A DNA stretch of 64,000 nt, from assembly GCA_002224055.1 (NCBI GenBank), contig AZLU01000201.1, positions 1 through 64,000 of the forward strand, given 5' to 3'. Below are positions 39,571 to 52,311 of the stretch, one piece after another; positions within the stretch are counted from its first letter, which is position 1; each line of letters starts with the position of its first letter. Source of the stretch: Pezizomycotina sp. ARF18. Its lineage: Eukaryota; Ascomycota. The notes below the pieces were generated by a model, which had not been told where the DNA came from, did no database searches, and saw only the letters and a program-made list of their open reading frames with translations. Both the position numbers and the translations under genes were made by a program.

Positions 39571-39931
39571 ATGTGCATGCTCCGCACGATCGTGCACCGC
39601 TGCGGCCACTTTTCTTTTCCCAACGAGCCAGACTTCGTAGACTACAGCCACAACCGCGAAAGGCTCCTCAACGCTTACCAAGGGGCCGATCTGGAGGGCG
39701 AGGGGAAGAGACCAGGCGCAGGCCAAATCACCACCGCGCAGACACGCCGTCAGCGGAGGGTACGCGCTCGGCCGCCTATCGCCTGATCACGCCCACTGGG
39801 ATACACCCTGTGAGAACGTCGTTGTTGTGTATTACGGTAGCGACGAGCTGTGCGACGGGTGTAAAACTGTGGAGAAGTTAAGAAAGAAGGGACTACGAAC
39901 GGGGAGCAGAACAGTCAAAGGCATAAAGTAA
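39571..39931 (+). CDS. small Cys/His-rich protein, putative zinc-binding
   Basis: About 120 residues; not assignable to a named family. It starts MCMLRTIVHRCGHFSFP at 39571, with Cys and His spaced as R-C-G-H, continues through YSHNRERLLNAYQGADLEGE, then changes frame near 39745. It resumes as YALGRLSPDHAHWDTPCENV and VVVVYYGSDELCDGCKTVEK, ending in a Lys/Arg-rich tail (stop 39929-39931). The pattern CxH ... C ... CxxC could coordinate one zinc. Many filamentous fungi encode short proteins opening with Met-Cys and a Cys-Gly-His motif, usually of unknown role; linking this one to them is inference. No signal peptide. The codon pattern changes frame once, like its neighbours. Confidence 0.55.
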
Positions 39932-41215
39932 AAGAGAGTGGGCGAAGAAAGGAAGATGGTGTCCGCGCAAATTAAACGCGGACAAGCAATACGTAGGCGA
40001 CAGGAAAGAAATAGCTATAGGGGAAATGAAGTTAAAGCTGACGGAAGCTTTCGTCACAACGAGCCGGCGTTACGGATAAGTGTAATGGGAAACAAGTTAG
40101 ACCAGGAGAGCGTACCGAAGCGAAGAAGACGTGCAATGTAGTAAACAATGGTAAGCAAACAGAATCAAAGGGGACTGAAGGGGGAATGAGAAAGGTATCG
40201 GCAACCAAAGGGCAAAGGACCGCGGAGATGAAATGGAAAAACAAAGTACAGCTACCGGGGAAATGGAATATCGCCGCATCGTGAACCGACGGCACAGCAG
40301 CCTATCAAAACCAGTGGCACAGAGCCCAGGAGAAGGATAGCAAACCCGGGGAATGCGGGAGAGATGGATGTGGGTCAAAATGCGAGTATACAAATCAGAG
40401 AAGGGAAAAGGATAGTAGACCGAGGAAGGCGTTCCAATAAAGTAGAGGTGCTACGAAGCATACGAAAGATGCTGAGAGAGAGAGAGAGAGATCTTCTAGG
40501 AAAATCAAGCTAAAGAGAAGAAACTTAAGAGCTATTTCAATATCAGATCCGTTTAGTTCTATTTTATTCCCTTTAAAGCAATATATTTAACAGACTTCAT
40601 TTCAGTGTCTCAGCTTTTTTAAAATAAACATATGCATCTTCCTTCAGCGTATGAGCAGAGAAATAGTTCATTACGAAAGACGTTACAAGAAAGGTTGACT
40701 GGATGGTTGGAATAAAATAAGAATCTCAATTTAAGAAGATAATAACGCTTATCAACGCTTTGGTGATATCTAATACTGTAATGTTTGTTATGCCTATGAG
40801 TCGACGAAGAATCCTTTTCTTTTTAAGGGAGCAAGAAGAAAATGAATGCTAAAAAAACAAAAAAAAAAAAAAACGATACAACAAGGGCTAAGGAAGAATA
40901 GAAAACGAATTGCTTTAACATGATGCTAATCACCCAAAGTTTATAAGTAGTATATAATAAAGCCCAAAGACTGAAAGCAAACTATAATCCCCGTGAAAAA
41001 CCGTGCAAACTCGGGCTCATTGAATATTGCACAGACTTGCACGTCTCTGCACGGGAATATGGACCTCGCTACTTTCCTTCGGCTGCCCTCCGTCCATTGT
41101 CAATGGAGAGGTGCCGAGTATGTTTCCCCATCTTCTTATCATCCTCGTTACCGTCAAAATTACCTGCAAACTCCAAGAAATTGGCCAGAGAATAGCGCTT
41201 TCGATGTTTGACTCC
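39932..41215. other. intergenic, nothing recognised
   Basis: Purine-rich AT-rich spacer with a short (GA)n tract near 40474-40490. It probably includes the GDB1 terminator region at its right end. Confidence 0.55.
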
Positions 41216-44200
41216 CTAAGTCTCCGACGGTAGATCTCCGTTGCGTCCTGGAACAGATCGATCAGGCAACTTGCACTCCAAGCTTGAGTGGGAGACTACA
41301 GCGATTAAGTTAGCAGCAGTTTACAGCAAAATGAAGGAAAGCAGGGTCCAGTGAATTTCAATTACATACCGAATCAGGGCAGAATTCGCCGTTTTTATTC
41401 GTCAATTCCGTCAACCCAGCCCAAGGACTTCGCTTAATCTCTCTCTTACAGCCATCTAGTCGCCTATGAATTTGCTGGAACGTTTCGACTTTCTCAGCAG
41501 GAGTCTTTTAGCCATCAGGTCGAAATACAAAAATGCTCGGAGAAAGAAGCAGTGGGCCAGAGCCACTCGGGGCCCTGGTGGTAGTTTCGACCCTTCGAAG
41601 TGGTAAAGTCCGTTGAATCTTCAGCGTTGTTATAGTACGGACGGTAATTCAAATCCTTAGGACTGGCGTTTCACATTCATGTTAGCCTTCAGTTCTTTCT
41701 GTTTTCATTCTGATGGGTGAGTATATTAGATCACAACTTACTCCAAAGTAGCCATGCCTGTGGGGCCTCTCAAGACCTTGTCTGCGATTTTGATAGCTCC
41801 GAGAGCGTGTTCTGGATCGAAAAGATCAGGCGCAACAGTCATTGCTATCGGGAAGTTGGGCCTAAGGAAGCGTATAAATTAGCGTTCATAGCTCACCGTT
41901 CTGCCGGACGGCTTCAGTGAATTTACCTTAGCTGGTAGTCTTCGTGCGGTTTCCCGGATTTGTAGAGGTCCTTGTAAATACCCCTTCTGTTAAGGATCTT
42001 GGGATCAACATCGTAATCCTTGTCTTGAGCTTCCTCAGCCGGCACATAATAGCATCTTTCGAACGAGGACTTGATCTTTTCCGCCCAATCTTTGAACGAA
42101 ATGTGCGATCCATCAGCCTTTTCGACCTCGTTCCACCTGAACTTGCCACGTAAGACTAGATCGTTAACCCAGCGCAAGGTGCTGTAAAGCATTCCAGTGA
42201 TCTCGACGGCGGCGCCGTCTCGAGGGTTCCTAACTCAAAGTTCAGCATGCTATCACCAGAAAAATCCAAATGTTGGAAAGAATTAGACTACCTGGTACAC
42301 CCTGCTACCCGCCTTTTCGCTCTCGCCCATCTTGTCCATCCAGGTGCCGCAGTTGAACTGCGAACCCCCAAAAATCATACCGTTTTCCCAGTCGACGCTG
42401 ATATCAATCTGGAAGCCCTCCGGTTTCATCTGCGCATCTAAATTAGGCCCAGCATTGGCTTCCCTGAAGGACAACCCCTTCGCATGTCTCTGCAAAGCTT
42501 CAAATATGACCTCCTCGATCGTGGATTCCTTGCTATAAGCTCGGGATCATCATAGTCGAAATACGTATCGTCGAACGGTAGAAACCTTCGTTTCACCTTT
42601 TCCTTCAATATGTCGATGCCGTCAGGAACCATGTTGGTATAGTCCTGAATGTTCTGAAGGAAGAACCATATGGAGTCGCGCGCATTATACCGCGGAAGAT
42701 ACCACCACCGAGAAGGTTAGGAATCATTCCGTGCTTGAGAACAGATGCGAAGGCCTTTATGTGCTCCTTGGCATCGTTATACCTCCCAGTAGCCAGGAAA
42801 AGCCCACGGAGAGAGATGAAAATGTCACGGCCCCAGCAGCGCATGAAGTCACTAGAAAAATGCGGCAGCCCCGCTGCGAGCGAAGGATCGGATTTGTTGG
42901 ATACAACGACAGTTTCTTCATATAACCGGTCATCTGAAGAGAAACCAAGGCAAGCTCTTTGAGGAATTCGTGTCCATTCTGAATATTCGGCGCCATCAAA
43001 CCGATCGCCCGATCCACCGCAGCTGAATACGCCGTGCGAACTATGAGCGCAAAATACCTCGGAAGAAGGAATGCAGGGAGCTTTCGGATCTCGTCGAACC
43101 TTGGCTTTAGCCACTGAACTGGTCCGTCTAGTCGTGAATAACCTTGGTCTCGCAGCTTCTCCAGGCGGCTGACGGTGTAATCGAGAGCCCATTGACCTTC
43201 GCGGAGATGCTGACATATCGGGTGGCCGAGATCGTTGCGGTTGACGACATCACGCAGGACAGACCACCATCCCTGAAGCCCAGCATAGACGAGTGTACCG
43301 TGCCCTGGGATATTGTACGTCCGATCTCGCCATCGCTGAGTTCTCTCTCCTCGGGATCACATCGGTAAAGTACAAAATTGAGGTCAGCCAAGTCGAGCTT
43401 GCCGAATGCTTTGTCGGCATCATGTGTAACGAAATGGTCCAAATTTTCAGTGTCAACTCCTGGGACCCAGGTCTCCAAGAGGGCTATCGACCCAGGCGGG
43501 AACTTCTCAGTAGCGTCAGAATCGTAGTATTTCCGTCTTCTTTATTTCTACGTGGTCCAGCTCAATCACTTCAGCCGGTAGTCCGCGAAGGAACTCCTTG
43601 TCCTCCGCTACCTTCTCCTTACTTTCATCCGACCCGTCGACCGTCAAGCTGACACTGAGCATACTCTTTGCTTTGGTTCCAGTCAAGGTTACGGGTTTAA
43701 AATCGCTCCTCTTATTACCCGGAGTAAATGGAGTGAAGGCAGTGTGAGCGATGAGGAAATAGCCCTTGTGCGTCTTGGGGTGGACCCTGTGGACGGTAAT
43801 GTATTCGCCTTCGTGGTGAACATGAGTTTCCTTAAATCCCTCACGGCCCATTTCCACATGGATGCGGTTCAGAATCGTTTTAATTTCCCCAATTCCAGGT
43901 GCTTTGGACTTGGGCTTATCTGTTGCGTAAAGGCGAGTCTCGTTCACTAAATCCAGGAGCTTCGGATAGATCTCATCGTAGCCTTTCACACTACCAACTG
44001 CGCAGGCACACATCGCCACTAAAGCACCGTTGGGCAGAGTATCTTCGGGAACCCTCTTTTGCGCGGGTGTCTCGTTGTCATGCGTACAGTCCATGAAAAG
44101 GGCATGTATGATAGACGCGTGACCTTTCTCACCGATTCTCCAGAGCCACTGGTGATGTGTTCCTGCTCGAAGCTGCCTATTGGCCGCCCACCGTGGCGAT

Positions 44201-46150
44201 GCACCAGCCTCGATAGCTCCCCGGGGCCCCATGCTTGCATAGCTTCTCTGATCAGCGAATTCAAACCGAGACGCTGGACGAATACGTAGTCATTTTTTCA
44301 CTGCCGGAGAAGAGTTCCGCCACGACGTACAGATCCTTCGAACCCTCCTCGCAGCGTCTAGGAGGTATTCAGCTACGTGAAGAGGCGTAGAGTGAGCGTT
44401 ATCGATCCTAAAACCGTGGAAAACTTTCGCCATGAGTTCGGTATACTGCTTGATATAGTCCCACAACCAAGGGTTGTCCGCCGGCTTTGACCCGTAACGT
44501 AACTTGACGCAATCTCCCCAGACAATAACCTCGCGGCGAAGATACGCACGGCTGCTGGGGCCAGCAAAGTCTACCAGCGGATTCGCATTCCAGATCCACC
44601 CATTGTTTGCCACGGCCAGTTCGCCTTTGTCAAACTTTGCCGTACGCTTGTTCTGGGGTATCCGGGTGAAGTACGTTCCACCAGCGGACTACTCTCGCTG
44701 ATGGGGCCACGCTTAGGCCCATGATTGTCAAGGCGCACATACTTGATCCTGTTGTAGAGCTGTTCAAGGATTTCTCCGGTTTCTTCGTCGAACTCCTTGT
44801 AAAAAGGCAAATTCACTTCGTCGAGGTATTTTTGGAGCTCTTTGCGCATTTTGCTTCGGCTACTTCCAACTCCTCATCCTCCTTGGGCGCCGGCCCAAAC
44901 ATGGCAACCAAAAACCCGGCCGATACCTCCGGGTCAATTTTCCGTCTGAAGCGTTCTCCAGTCTATTTCCGTTCAGCAGTCCTTCACGAGAGAGGAACAG
45001 GCCATGCTCTTGGAATGTAGCGCTCTTATCCACCTTTAATTCCTTGTATTTACCTGTTTTCCAAGCTTCAATTCCCGCTTCCATATCCTTCTCCGTATCT
45101 ATAACGTAGAACTCCCAGAGCCGTATTGCGCCAATAACGTGCGTCTTGATGCCGTCCATCACTTGGAGAAGATCCTCTGTGCCCTTGAGGTTATTCGGGA
45201 AACCCAAATGTTCCATGTTCTTGCCGAAGGCGAGCAGAGCTGTATCGAGCTCGTATGCGCTCTGCAGCCATGGAGAGTTTACGATATTGTAACCAGCCTC
45301 GGGATGGTCCTGAAGCCAGCTCGCATTGTTGGCCGTATGGTTCCACACAACATCGGTGAGAGAAAGCAAATTGTAGTCTTTTTCCATCGTGTTGACAATC
45401 TTCACGACGTCATCGGTACTGCTGAAGACGTTGGGATCAAAGGTGAGCTGGGAATAGATACTGTAGGGCGAGTTCGACTCTCCACGATGCATCATCGGCG
45501 TGAAATGCACCATATTGTAGCCCTTCTTGCTGATACCGTCCATGTGGCCCCTCCACGAAGAGAGAGGGCCTAGCCATTTCGAAATGACAGAGTAGATGCT
45601 TAGCCCGTCCTGAGGAATATTTGTCGAGCCGTTAATAGTCAAGTTAGGCGATACGCAGATGTAGAATATTGGGGTCTTGGTTTGGGGAGCTTTCTCGTCG
45701 TCTTTCCCGTCGATCGTAGGTAAAGGTGCGTGGGTAGTGAAGAACGAAAAGGAGCCCGGACGGTCTATTGTGACATCTATGTAGATATCTTTTGTGAAAT
45801 CCGGGCTCAATCTGATAACAACTCACCCATGGCCGCCCGGTTAGAATGGAAAGCTAAAAAAAAAAAAAAAAAAAAAAGGAAGACAAATATTCTGAGAGCT
45901 TAGGATGCGACTAGTAGATATATGCTTTGCTCGATACGTACTTGTATTCTTTGAAGTTATCCCGGTTGAACTCTTCGTTCTTGTTTGGAACGTTGACCCA
46001 CAAGCTGCCTTTGCGGCAGATGGAGGATGCACCTTCCACAGCAAAACGGAGCACGTATGGCTCGCAAGGTGGCGGCAAGAGAATGTATGAGCCATTGATC
46101 ATGGGCGTCCCAGAATCGTCCAGAGGAAGGAGGTAAACTTGCGGTGCCAT
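41216..46150 (-). CDS. GDB1: glycogen debranching enzyme (4-alpha-glucanotransferase / amylo-1,6-glucosidase)
   Basis: Bifunctional cytosolic enzyme that moves short glucan branches and cleaves the remaining 1,6-linked glucose. The first exon [17 protein letters not shown] starts at 46150 and ends near 45950; the next begins near 45810 ([16 protein letters not shown]). The N-terminal GH13-like transferase shows [60 protein letters not shown] (catalytic Asp region) and [19 protein letters not shown]. The C-terminal glucosidase shows [50 protein letters not shown] with [12 protein letters not shown], and RVWP/WLWP-type segments near 41560. Length is near 1,500 residues, the usual size. The end is uncertain: the frame change near the last motif ([13 protein letters not shown]) gives a stop at 41216, otherwise the frame runs to 41018. 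Several other frame changes occur, for example near 44290, 43520, 42660 and 41500. Confidence 0.98.
45856..45877. repeat. poly-A run inside GDB1 first intron
   Basis: 22 A on the plus strand between GDB1 exons; on the coding (minus) strand it is a poly-T. Confidence 0.85.
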
Positions 46151-46945
46151 TGTTGCTAGCTGTACAGTAGTAGTAGCAATGGGATATAAACGGAGCTTTC
46201 TTTCGAGAACAGTAAATGTTTCAAGCTAAGCTACAGCTCGAAATATGTTAATTGAGAGGAAAACCAAGCAGAAGAAGCTATATAGGATACTTCTTGAGCT
46301 GAAGCGATCTAAGGAAAGAGATAAAACAAAGAATTGAACACTTTTCGAAGGTATTTAATTGTGCGGAGAGGAGGATAGCAGCAGCTGGCGACTGCTTGGG
46401 TAAACGGGAATAAATTGTTGAGAGGGGCAAAGCTGCCCACCAGGTTTGGACCAAATAAAATAAAAAATAAAAAAACAGTAGTATATACAGCAGTGCTTTG
46501 CTTGCTTGCCTGTGCTTTTTGCTTGGTTTTTTTTTTTTTCCCTCCAATTTTTTTATTTGACTAATTTTTTTTTTTTTGTTTGTTTGTTAGCAGCTGTAGC
46601 CGGCGGGTACAAGGCGGATGCCGCCAAATACGTCACCGTAGGATGTACGAGTACGAATTACATACTTATATGGGAGAATAGAAGAAGAAATAGATAAGAG
46701 GAATCAGTAGCAAATAATGATGGATGCTACCTGGTAGGTAACGTGTGAATGCTGCAATTAAAAAATTCGCTCAATCTAGAGAATAAAATGCATAAAAAAA
46801 AGATATACCGACTTTACTTTTATCTCTTCTTAAATTACTACTTTTATTCTACCCCACTAGCTCCGCTTCCCGCCCGTTTCGCCCGTTTCGCCCTATTTGT
46901 AGATCCGCTATAGTGAGCAGCGTGACTTGCTGTTGTTACAGGTGC

Positions 46946-46976
<31 letters not shown>

Positions 46977-47689
46977 TTTTTTAGGGGGGATTGGGGGAGG
47001 GGCAGTTCCTATACATAGAATAGAGCCTCTAGCTTGTTCGTCTTATCCTCCTCCTCGAAACGATGCAACATGACGACACCTCAAGCTACCTAGCTAATTA
47101 GTTAGCTACAAGTCCACACAAAAAGAATTAAGCATGCGTGGTCAAGTTACCGATATAGGGGCATATAGGTTTCCTTTGATTAATTATTGCGATATCGATT
47201 AGTATAAGTTACTACTATTAAGCAAGGTTCAACTATAGATCTATACAATAGCTGTGTAGTACGTAAGCGGCAGCATTGAGCCAGTATTATATAGTAAGTA
47301 GGAAAGCTCGATTACTATATCAACTGAAAATAAATAATGTTATATAGATGGAAGCAATAGGTCGTATTAACACTCGGAGCTGAAATGGAGTATTTATGAA
47401 TGCTAGTAAGCTTTCAACAGAGAAGGACAAACATGCAAAAAGAACAAGGTAAAACTCATAAGCTCGCTTTTAGGGTACTATATGCGTCTAAATCTGTTGT
47501 AGTATATGCAAATATGTCGGTATTAATATTCAAGAAAAGAGAAAAAAAAAATCTTTTTTTAAGTCATGATATATATTTTCACATGAGACTGCTCCTCCCA
47601 CCAATCTCGGTGCTGCTCTGGCCGCTAGGCATCTCACGCTACGGCCGACAATAAACTCGTTGTATATGCGACTTAGTCGCCTCCTCTCC
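46151..47689. other. intergenic between GDB1 and PEX1
   Basis: AT-rich spacer containing several T runs, the longest at 46960-46982. It should contain the GDB1 promoter next to 46150. No gene recognised. Confidence 0.6.
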
Positions 47690-50600
47690 TCAGGCGAAAT
47701 ACTCGCCTGGTCCCCGCAGTGATGCTTCGAGATGGTCCCACGTGATTATAACCTCGTCCTCACCTTCGCCTTCACCATCAGACTCAGCTGCTGAACCGTT
47801 GACTTTGCCGTCTGGCTGTTTCCCGCAGTTAGACTGGGCAGGGGATCCTGGACCCGCTGGCGCTGTCGAGGACGATTGTGCCGTACCATGCGGTTTTGAG
47901 GACGATGACAATCGCTCTGCTTTCTCTTGTTTGGTAAGGTGCTCGAGCTTGGCAACGATACCGGCCCTCTCGGAAAGCCACGCTCTTCTTGCAGCGTCTG
48001 ATTGAACCGTTTCCTGTGCGCGCTCCTTCTGCGAATCCTTGCCGATAGTGAACGATACGAATTCGATTCGGTCCGCGGCGTTTGCGTTCGAAGCTTTGCC
48101 GCCTTTTCTACCCGCTGCATCCTCATTACGTTGGCTTTCTTGCCGCGCAATGACTTGGTGGATGGCATCGAGGTGAGCGTTGTAGAGCACGGCCTGAAGA
48201 TCGGCACCGGAGTATCCTTCGGTCCTCTCCGCGAGTTCGTCGAGGTCTACAGAGCTAGAAACCTTGATTTTGACAGCCAATGCTCGCAGGATATCTGCTC
48301 TGTCCGCATGCGACGGCAAGTCGCAAAGCAAGCTCTTATCGAGACGGCCGGGACGCAGCAGCGCGGGATCGATAAGATCAGGTCGCGATGTCGCTGCGAG
48401 TACATATACACCGTCAAGTCCTTCGGCACCGTCCATCTGTGTCAACATCTGATTGACCACGCGGTCCGTGACGCCGGTGCTATCGTGCCCTCTCTTCGGC
48501 GCGATGAGTCAAACTCATCGAAAAAGAGTACACAAGGCTTCGCAGCGGAAGCACGCTCGAAAAGATCACGCACGGACTTTTCCGAGGCACCAATGTACTT
48601 GTTCAGAATCTCAGGACCTTTGACCGATATGAAATTCAAACCACATTCACCAGCAACCGCAGATGCAAGTAAAGTTTTTCCACAACCGGGATATCCGTAA
48701 AGCAACAGGCCAGATCGGAGACGAAGAGGGCAATTTGCAAAAATCGGCGCATATTTTGTTGGCCATTCCAGAGTTTCCAGCAGGATTTTGCGGGTTTCGA
48801 TTAGGCCTAACAGTCATTAGCTTTATTCGCAAATATAAAAAATTAAAGGAATCTTACCTCCGATATCCTTCCATGATGCCCCGCTGGTCTGCAGCTTTAC
48901 CCCTCTGAGACCCGCGGGAACAAATCCTTTCAGGGCACTATCAAAGTCTTTCCTTTCTAGGACCACTTCGCTATTGCCGTCTACTTGAGGACCCCCGACC
49001 ATCCTGACGATTGACTCGTGTCGAGCTCTTTCAACCAAGAGTTGCAGATCGCCGGGCATGTACCCGTCCGTAGCGCCGGCGACATCCAACAAATCTAGCT
49101 TTTTCCCACGACGGCTTGCGAAGCTGCGGCAGCGCTCGTAGATGCTACCGGGTGACCTAGCTTTTGGGAGACGTCGGTTCTTCTACGTGAACACTATGGT
49201 CCGGCCGTAAACAGCTTGCTCGAGGATCTTCCGGCGACCGTCTTTGTTAGGAGCTTTAAGGCTAATGATCTCACGGAAAATGTGACCGCCAACTACGAGA
49301 CTATTGACGCTCTCTTTTGCTTGGACTGTAGCAAGAACAACAACTTGATTACCTCCTTTTGTCGCGGCCTTCATCTCGCGCACACAGCGACCAAATGTCT
49401 CGCTATCCATCGGCTCCTAGTGGAGTCGACGTGTTCAACCTCGGCTGGTATCATACGATCTAGGTCGTCGAATATTACGCAGCACGGCCCAAGCCACGAT
49501 GCCTCGGCGAATGTTCGGGATAGTGTCTCCTTGATCAGCTGTACTCGATCATCAGCCATTTTGGCGCAAGAAACCGGCAAAATATTGAAAAGATGATCCT
49601 TGCTCAGTTTGTGCGCAATGACGCTGAGCAACGAAGTCTTGCCAGAGCCTCGACCACCAGTAAGCAGGACAGAAGCGGAACGCGTCATTAACGTGGTAAC
49701 GTCATCAATGATTTTGTCAACTCCGACAATATCGCTCGATGGAACGACGGGCAATTCAGAACCAGAGGAGAGTGAAGTATGCGGCCTAGGGACAGAAATC
49801 TCGGGCCCCAGCTCCAGGATATATTTCCTGTCACCGCCCAATATCCATCCGTGCTTAACGTCGGAATTGTTCGCTGGTTCGAAAAGCACGATTCCGCCGC
49901 CGTAGAGCGGAGAATCTGGTATTGGAGGGAGAATCATTCTATCTGTTAATGGGCCTGACAGGATATCTTCCCCCCATAGCGACTTCATGGAGAGAACCTC
50001 TTTGACCCGCCGCACGGCCAGATCGCTTTTCCAGTCCTTTCCTGCCCAACGCAGAGACAAAGGTTCTGTACCTGTAGCTGCGGGGATTGTACTAGCAGCA
50101 TACGGCCGGATTATGACCTTGCTCATTGCTGTTTTCGCTAGCTGTTGGTGCGCGGCCTCAATCCTAATGACGCCGCCGATGATACCCTTGATGTCCAGGG
50201 CGTCCGCCAGCAAGGGCGAGATAGCGATGTGCTTGAGATCCGGTGCGTTCTCCAGCGGAGCAACCGAGCTATTATCTTCGTACCGGGATTTAAGTTCTCG
50301 TGAACATCGTTCGCTCCATTTGCGTTGGCGTCCGGGGCGCCCTGATCTGGATCCAATGGCGGTGCTAGGCCCGGTGGGCGAACCACAACCACGCTGACAA
50401 ACGCACAACCTCGGAGAGATGGTATGGCCAGCACTTCCGGATCCAGGTACACACAAAATGCACCCTTTTGCTCCTCTGTTAGTTCAAAAATTTCGTGTGG
50501 TAAGCTAATGCCGCGGAAAAAGACGGGCCCTCCCCTCGTTCCGCTCCCATCATCCCTTCTTCTCCCTGCTTTTGCGGTCGAGGCTAGTGACTGGGCTTTG

Positions 50601-51527
50601 CCGCTGCGCTGATGATGTTGGCTGTTTCGTCTTTGTCGTGTCTTCGGCGCTACTATCACTTCGGCGTCCGGGAATATCTTTGCAAAGCCGTATGTCGATG
50701 CAGCGTCCTCTGGCTCGAGCCGGGTAATTCGCACGGAAGCTGTGGAAGTTGGGGAAAGGTATACGGTTAGGGGGTGGGCGAACGTCAACGCTCGATCTGA
50801 GACAAACATGTTAAGTTCAAGAAATGTCGCATGTAGTTCGATAACTATGTCGAGAGAAATTAGCAGCTATTCTAGCGCAGGAAGAACCATTAGAAGGGAA
50901 CAGCGAAGATCAACGCTGCGCCTTTCCTCAAGACTTACTCTCCCAATCCGATGCCGTAAGAGGTTCAATGTGGATTGTGTGCGCGAGAGGAGGATCCACA
51001 TGCAGTATAATGTTGACCTTACTGCCCTCTGTAAGTCCGACATTGCGAGCGAAAGCTGTATCAATCTCGACACATCCTTCCATAGCGTTTGGCGGGCGGT
51101 CGCGCCGGGAATGAATTCGGCGGCTGAGGAGGAGCTCTCTTGCTGGCCATGCCTGTCCAGCCTGCGAAAGCCTGTCGGGTGACCGTTGCCGGGCCAGTAA
51201 TCGGCCCTGCTGATGGGGGCGCTTTGACGCGCCATGAGAGTTCGACTATTACATTTTGGGCTGCCTTGAGAGATGGATCACATGAGTTCTTCTGACGGTT
51301 TACTGATTTCCAGAGGTACAATCGAGACACAGAGAAAGAGAGAGGAAAACGTAAATCAAGCCGGCTGAGAAAAGCTCCTAGGAGTAAGATAGCAGCAGTA
51401 AACTTACGGTGTTAGAGTTGACAAGGACTGAGACGAGGCCTTGCGGGAGATGTGCTAGGCAGTTTTTCAGCGGCGAGAGAGCAACCGTCGCCGGTGTCTT
51501 AGTTGTGCCCTTTCTTTTGCGCGGCAT
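47690..51527 (-). CDS. PEX1: peroxisome biogenesis AAA-ATPase Pex1
   Basis: With Pex6 it forms the ATPase ring that extracts the ubiquitinated import receptor Pex5 from the peroxisome membrane. The start [20 protein letters not shown] is at 51527. The N-terminal double-psi barrel region reads [49 protein letters not shown] and [15 protein letters not shown]1 has Walker [12 protein letters not shown] (about 49640) and [13 protein letters not shown]2 has Walker [14 protein letters not shown] (about 48685), the Pex1 segment [20 protein letters not shown], Walker [11 protein letters not shown] and the second region of homology [20 protein letters not shown]. The C-terminus ends [16 protein letters not shown] at 47690 after an acidic, Ser/Gly-rich linker. 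Introns lie near 51300-51410, 50790-50845 and 48805-48855. Frame changes occur near 48505, 49400 and 50290. Confidence 0.97.
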
Positions 51528-52311
51528 TCGACATTTCTAAAAAAAAAAAACGATCTCTTTCAGTCAATAGGAGGACTAACGGAGATGGAGAGCTTGTGGA
51601 GGGGTCTAGCGATTATGAGGAGGATAAACGACGAAAAAAGCCCCCCCCCTATTTATAGGAAAATTATACATGTACCCAAAGCCGTCGGTCGCTCGGTAGG
51701 AGGGACTCGTGTTGTGTGCTCAAGTAGATACGATACCAGTGTGTATCCGGAGGTTCCTGTCCGACTCCTGGCCGAGGTTTAAAATAAAAAATTTAAAAAT
51801 TATTCGGAGGTTTCCTCTTGCTTCACTAGAAAAAAAGAAAAGTGAGGAGGGAAGGGAAAGATCCGAAGCGCAAAAGCAATTTTATTTGGGACGCGTCTCT
51901 TTCAAATTTTTGGGCTTTGTCCAGTAATATTCGCGTCTTTGCTTTTTGGAGCGGCGTGCAATAGACAGCCGTATCGTAAGTAAGTAGCACGTCCTCTCTC
52001 TTTCTCTCTGCTTTTTGTTTTTCTTATTTTTCTTATTTTATTTTTTTTTTTTTTCCATTCCCGTCCTCCTCCTTGTGAATATCCTTTCTCCCAACCTCCT
52101 CTCTCTCCCCCCCCAAGTAACGATTTCCTTAACATACGAAAGCACGCATTGAATATAAATATATAAATATACCTACCAGATTTGTCGCGTCAGGTATCGA
52201 CGACAAAATCCAGTCTTTTCGTCATTAATAGGAACGAAAGCAGGCCGACAGCTGGAAATCCTTGCTCTGCGATTTTAGAAAACCCGATCAAACTGCTCTA
52301 AACCGCGACGA
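51528..52311. promoter_or_regulatory. divergent promoter region (PEX1 / MCM7)
   Basis: 784 bp between two divergent start codons, with T/C-rich tracts at about 51995-52110. No specific binding site such as an MCB box could be assigned with confidence. Confidence 0.45.

Noticed and set aside
49987-50397. 136-aa plus-strand ORF inside the PEX1 locus
   Set aside because: Antisense shadow of the GC-rich PEX1 coding sequence; no independent motif.
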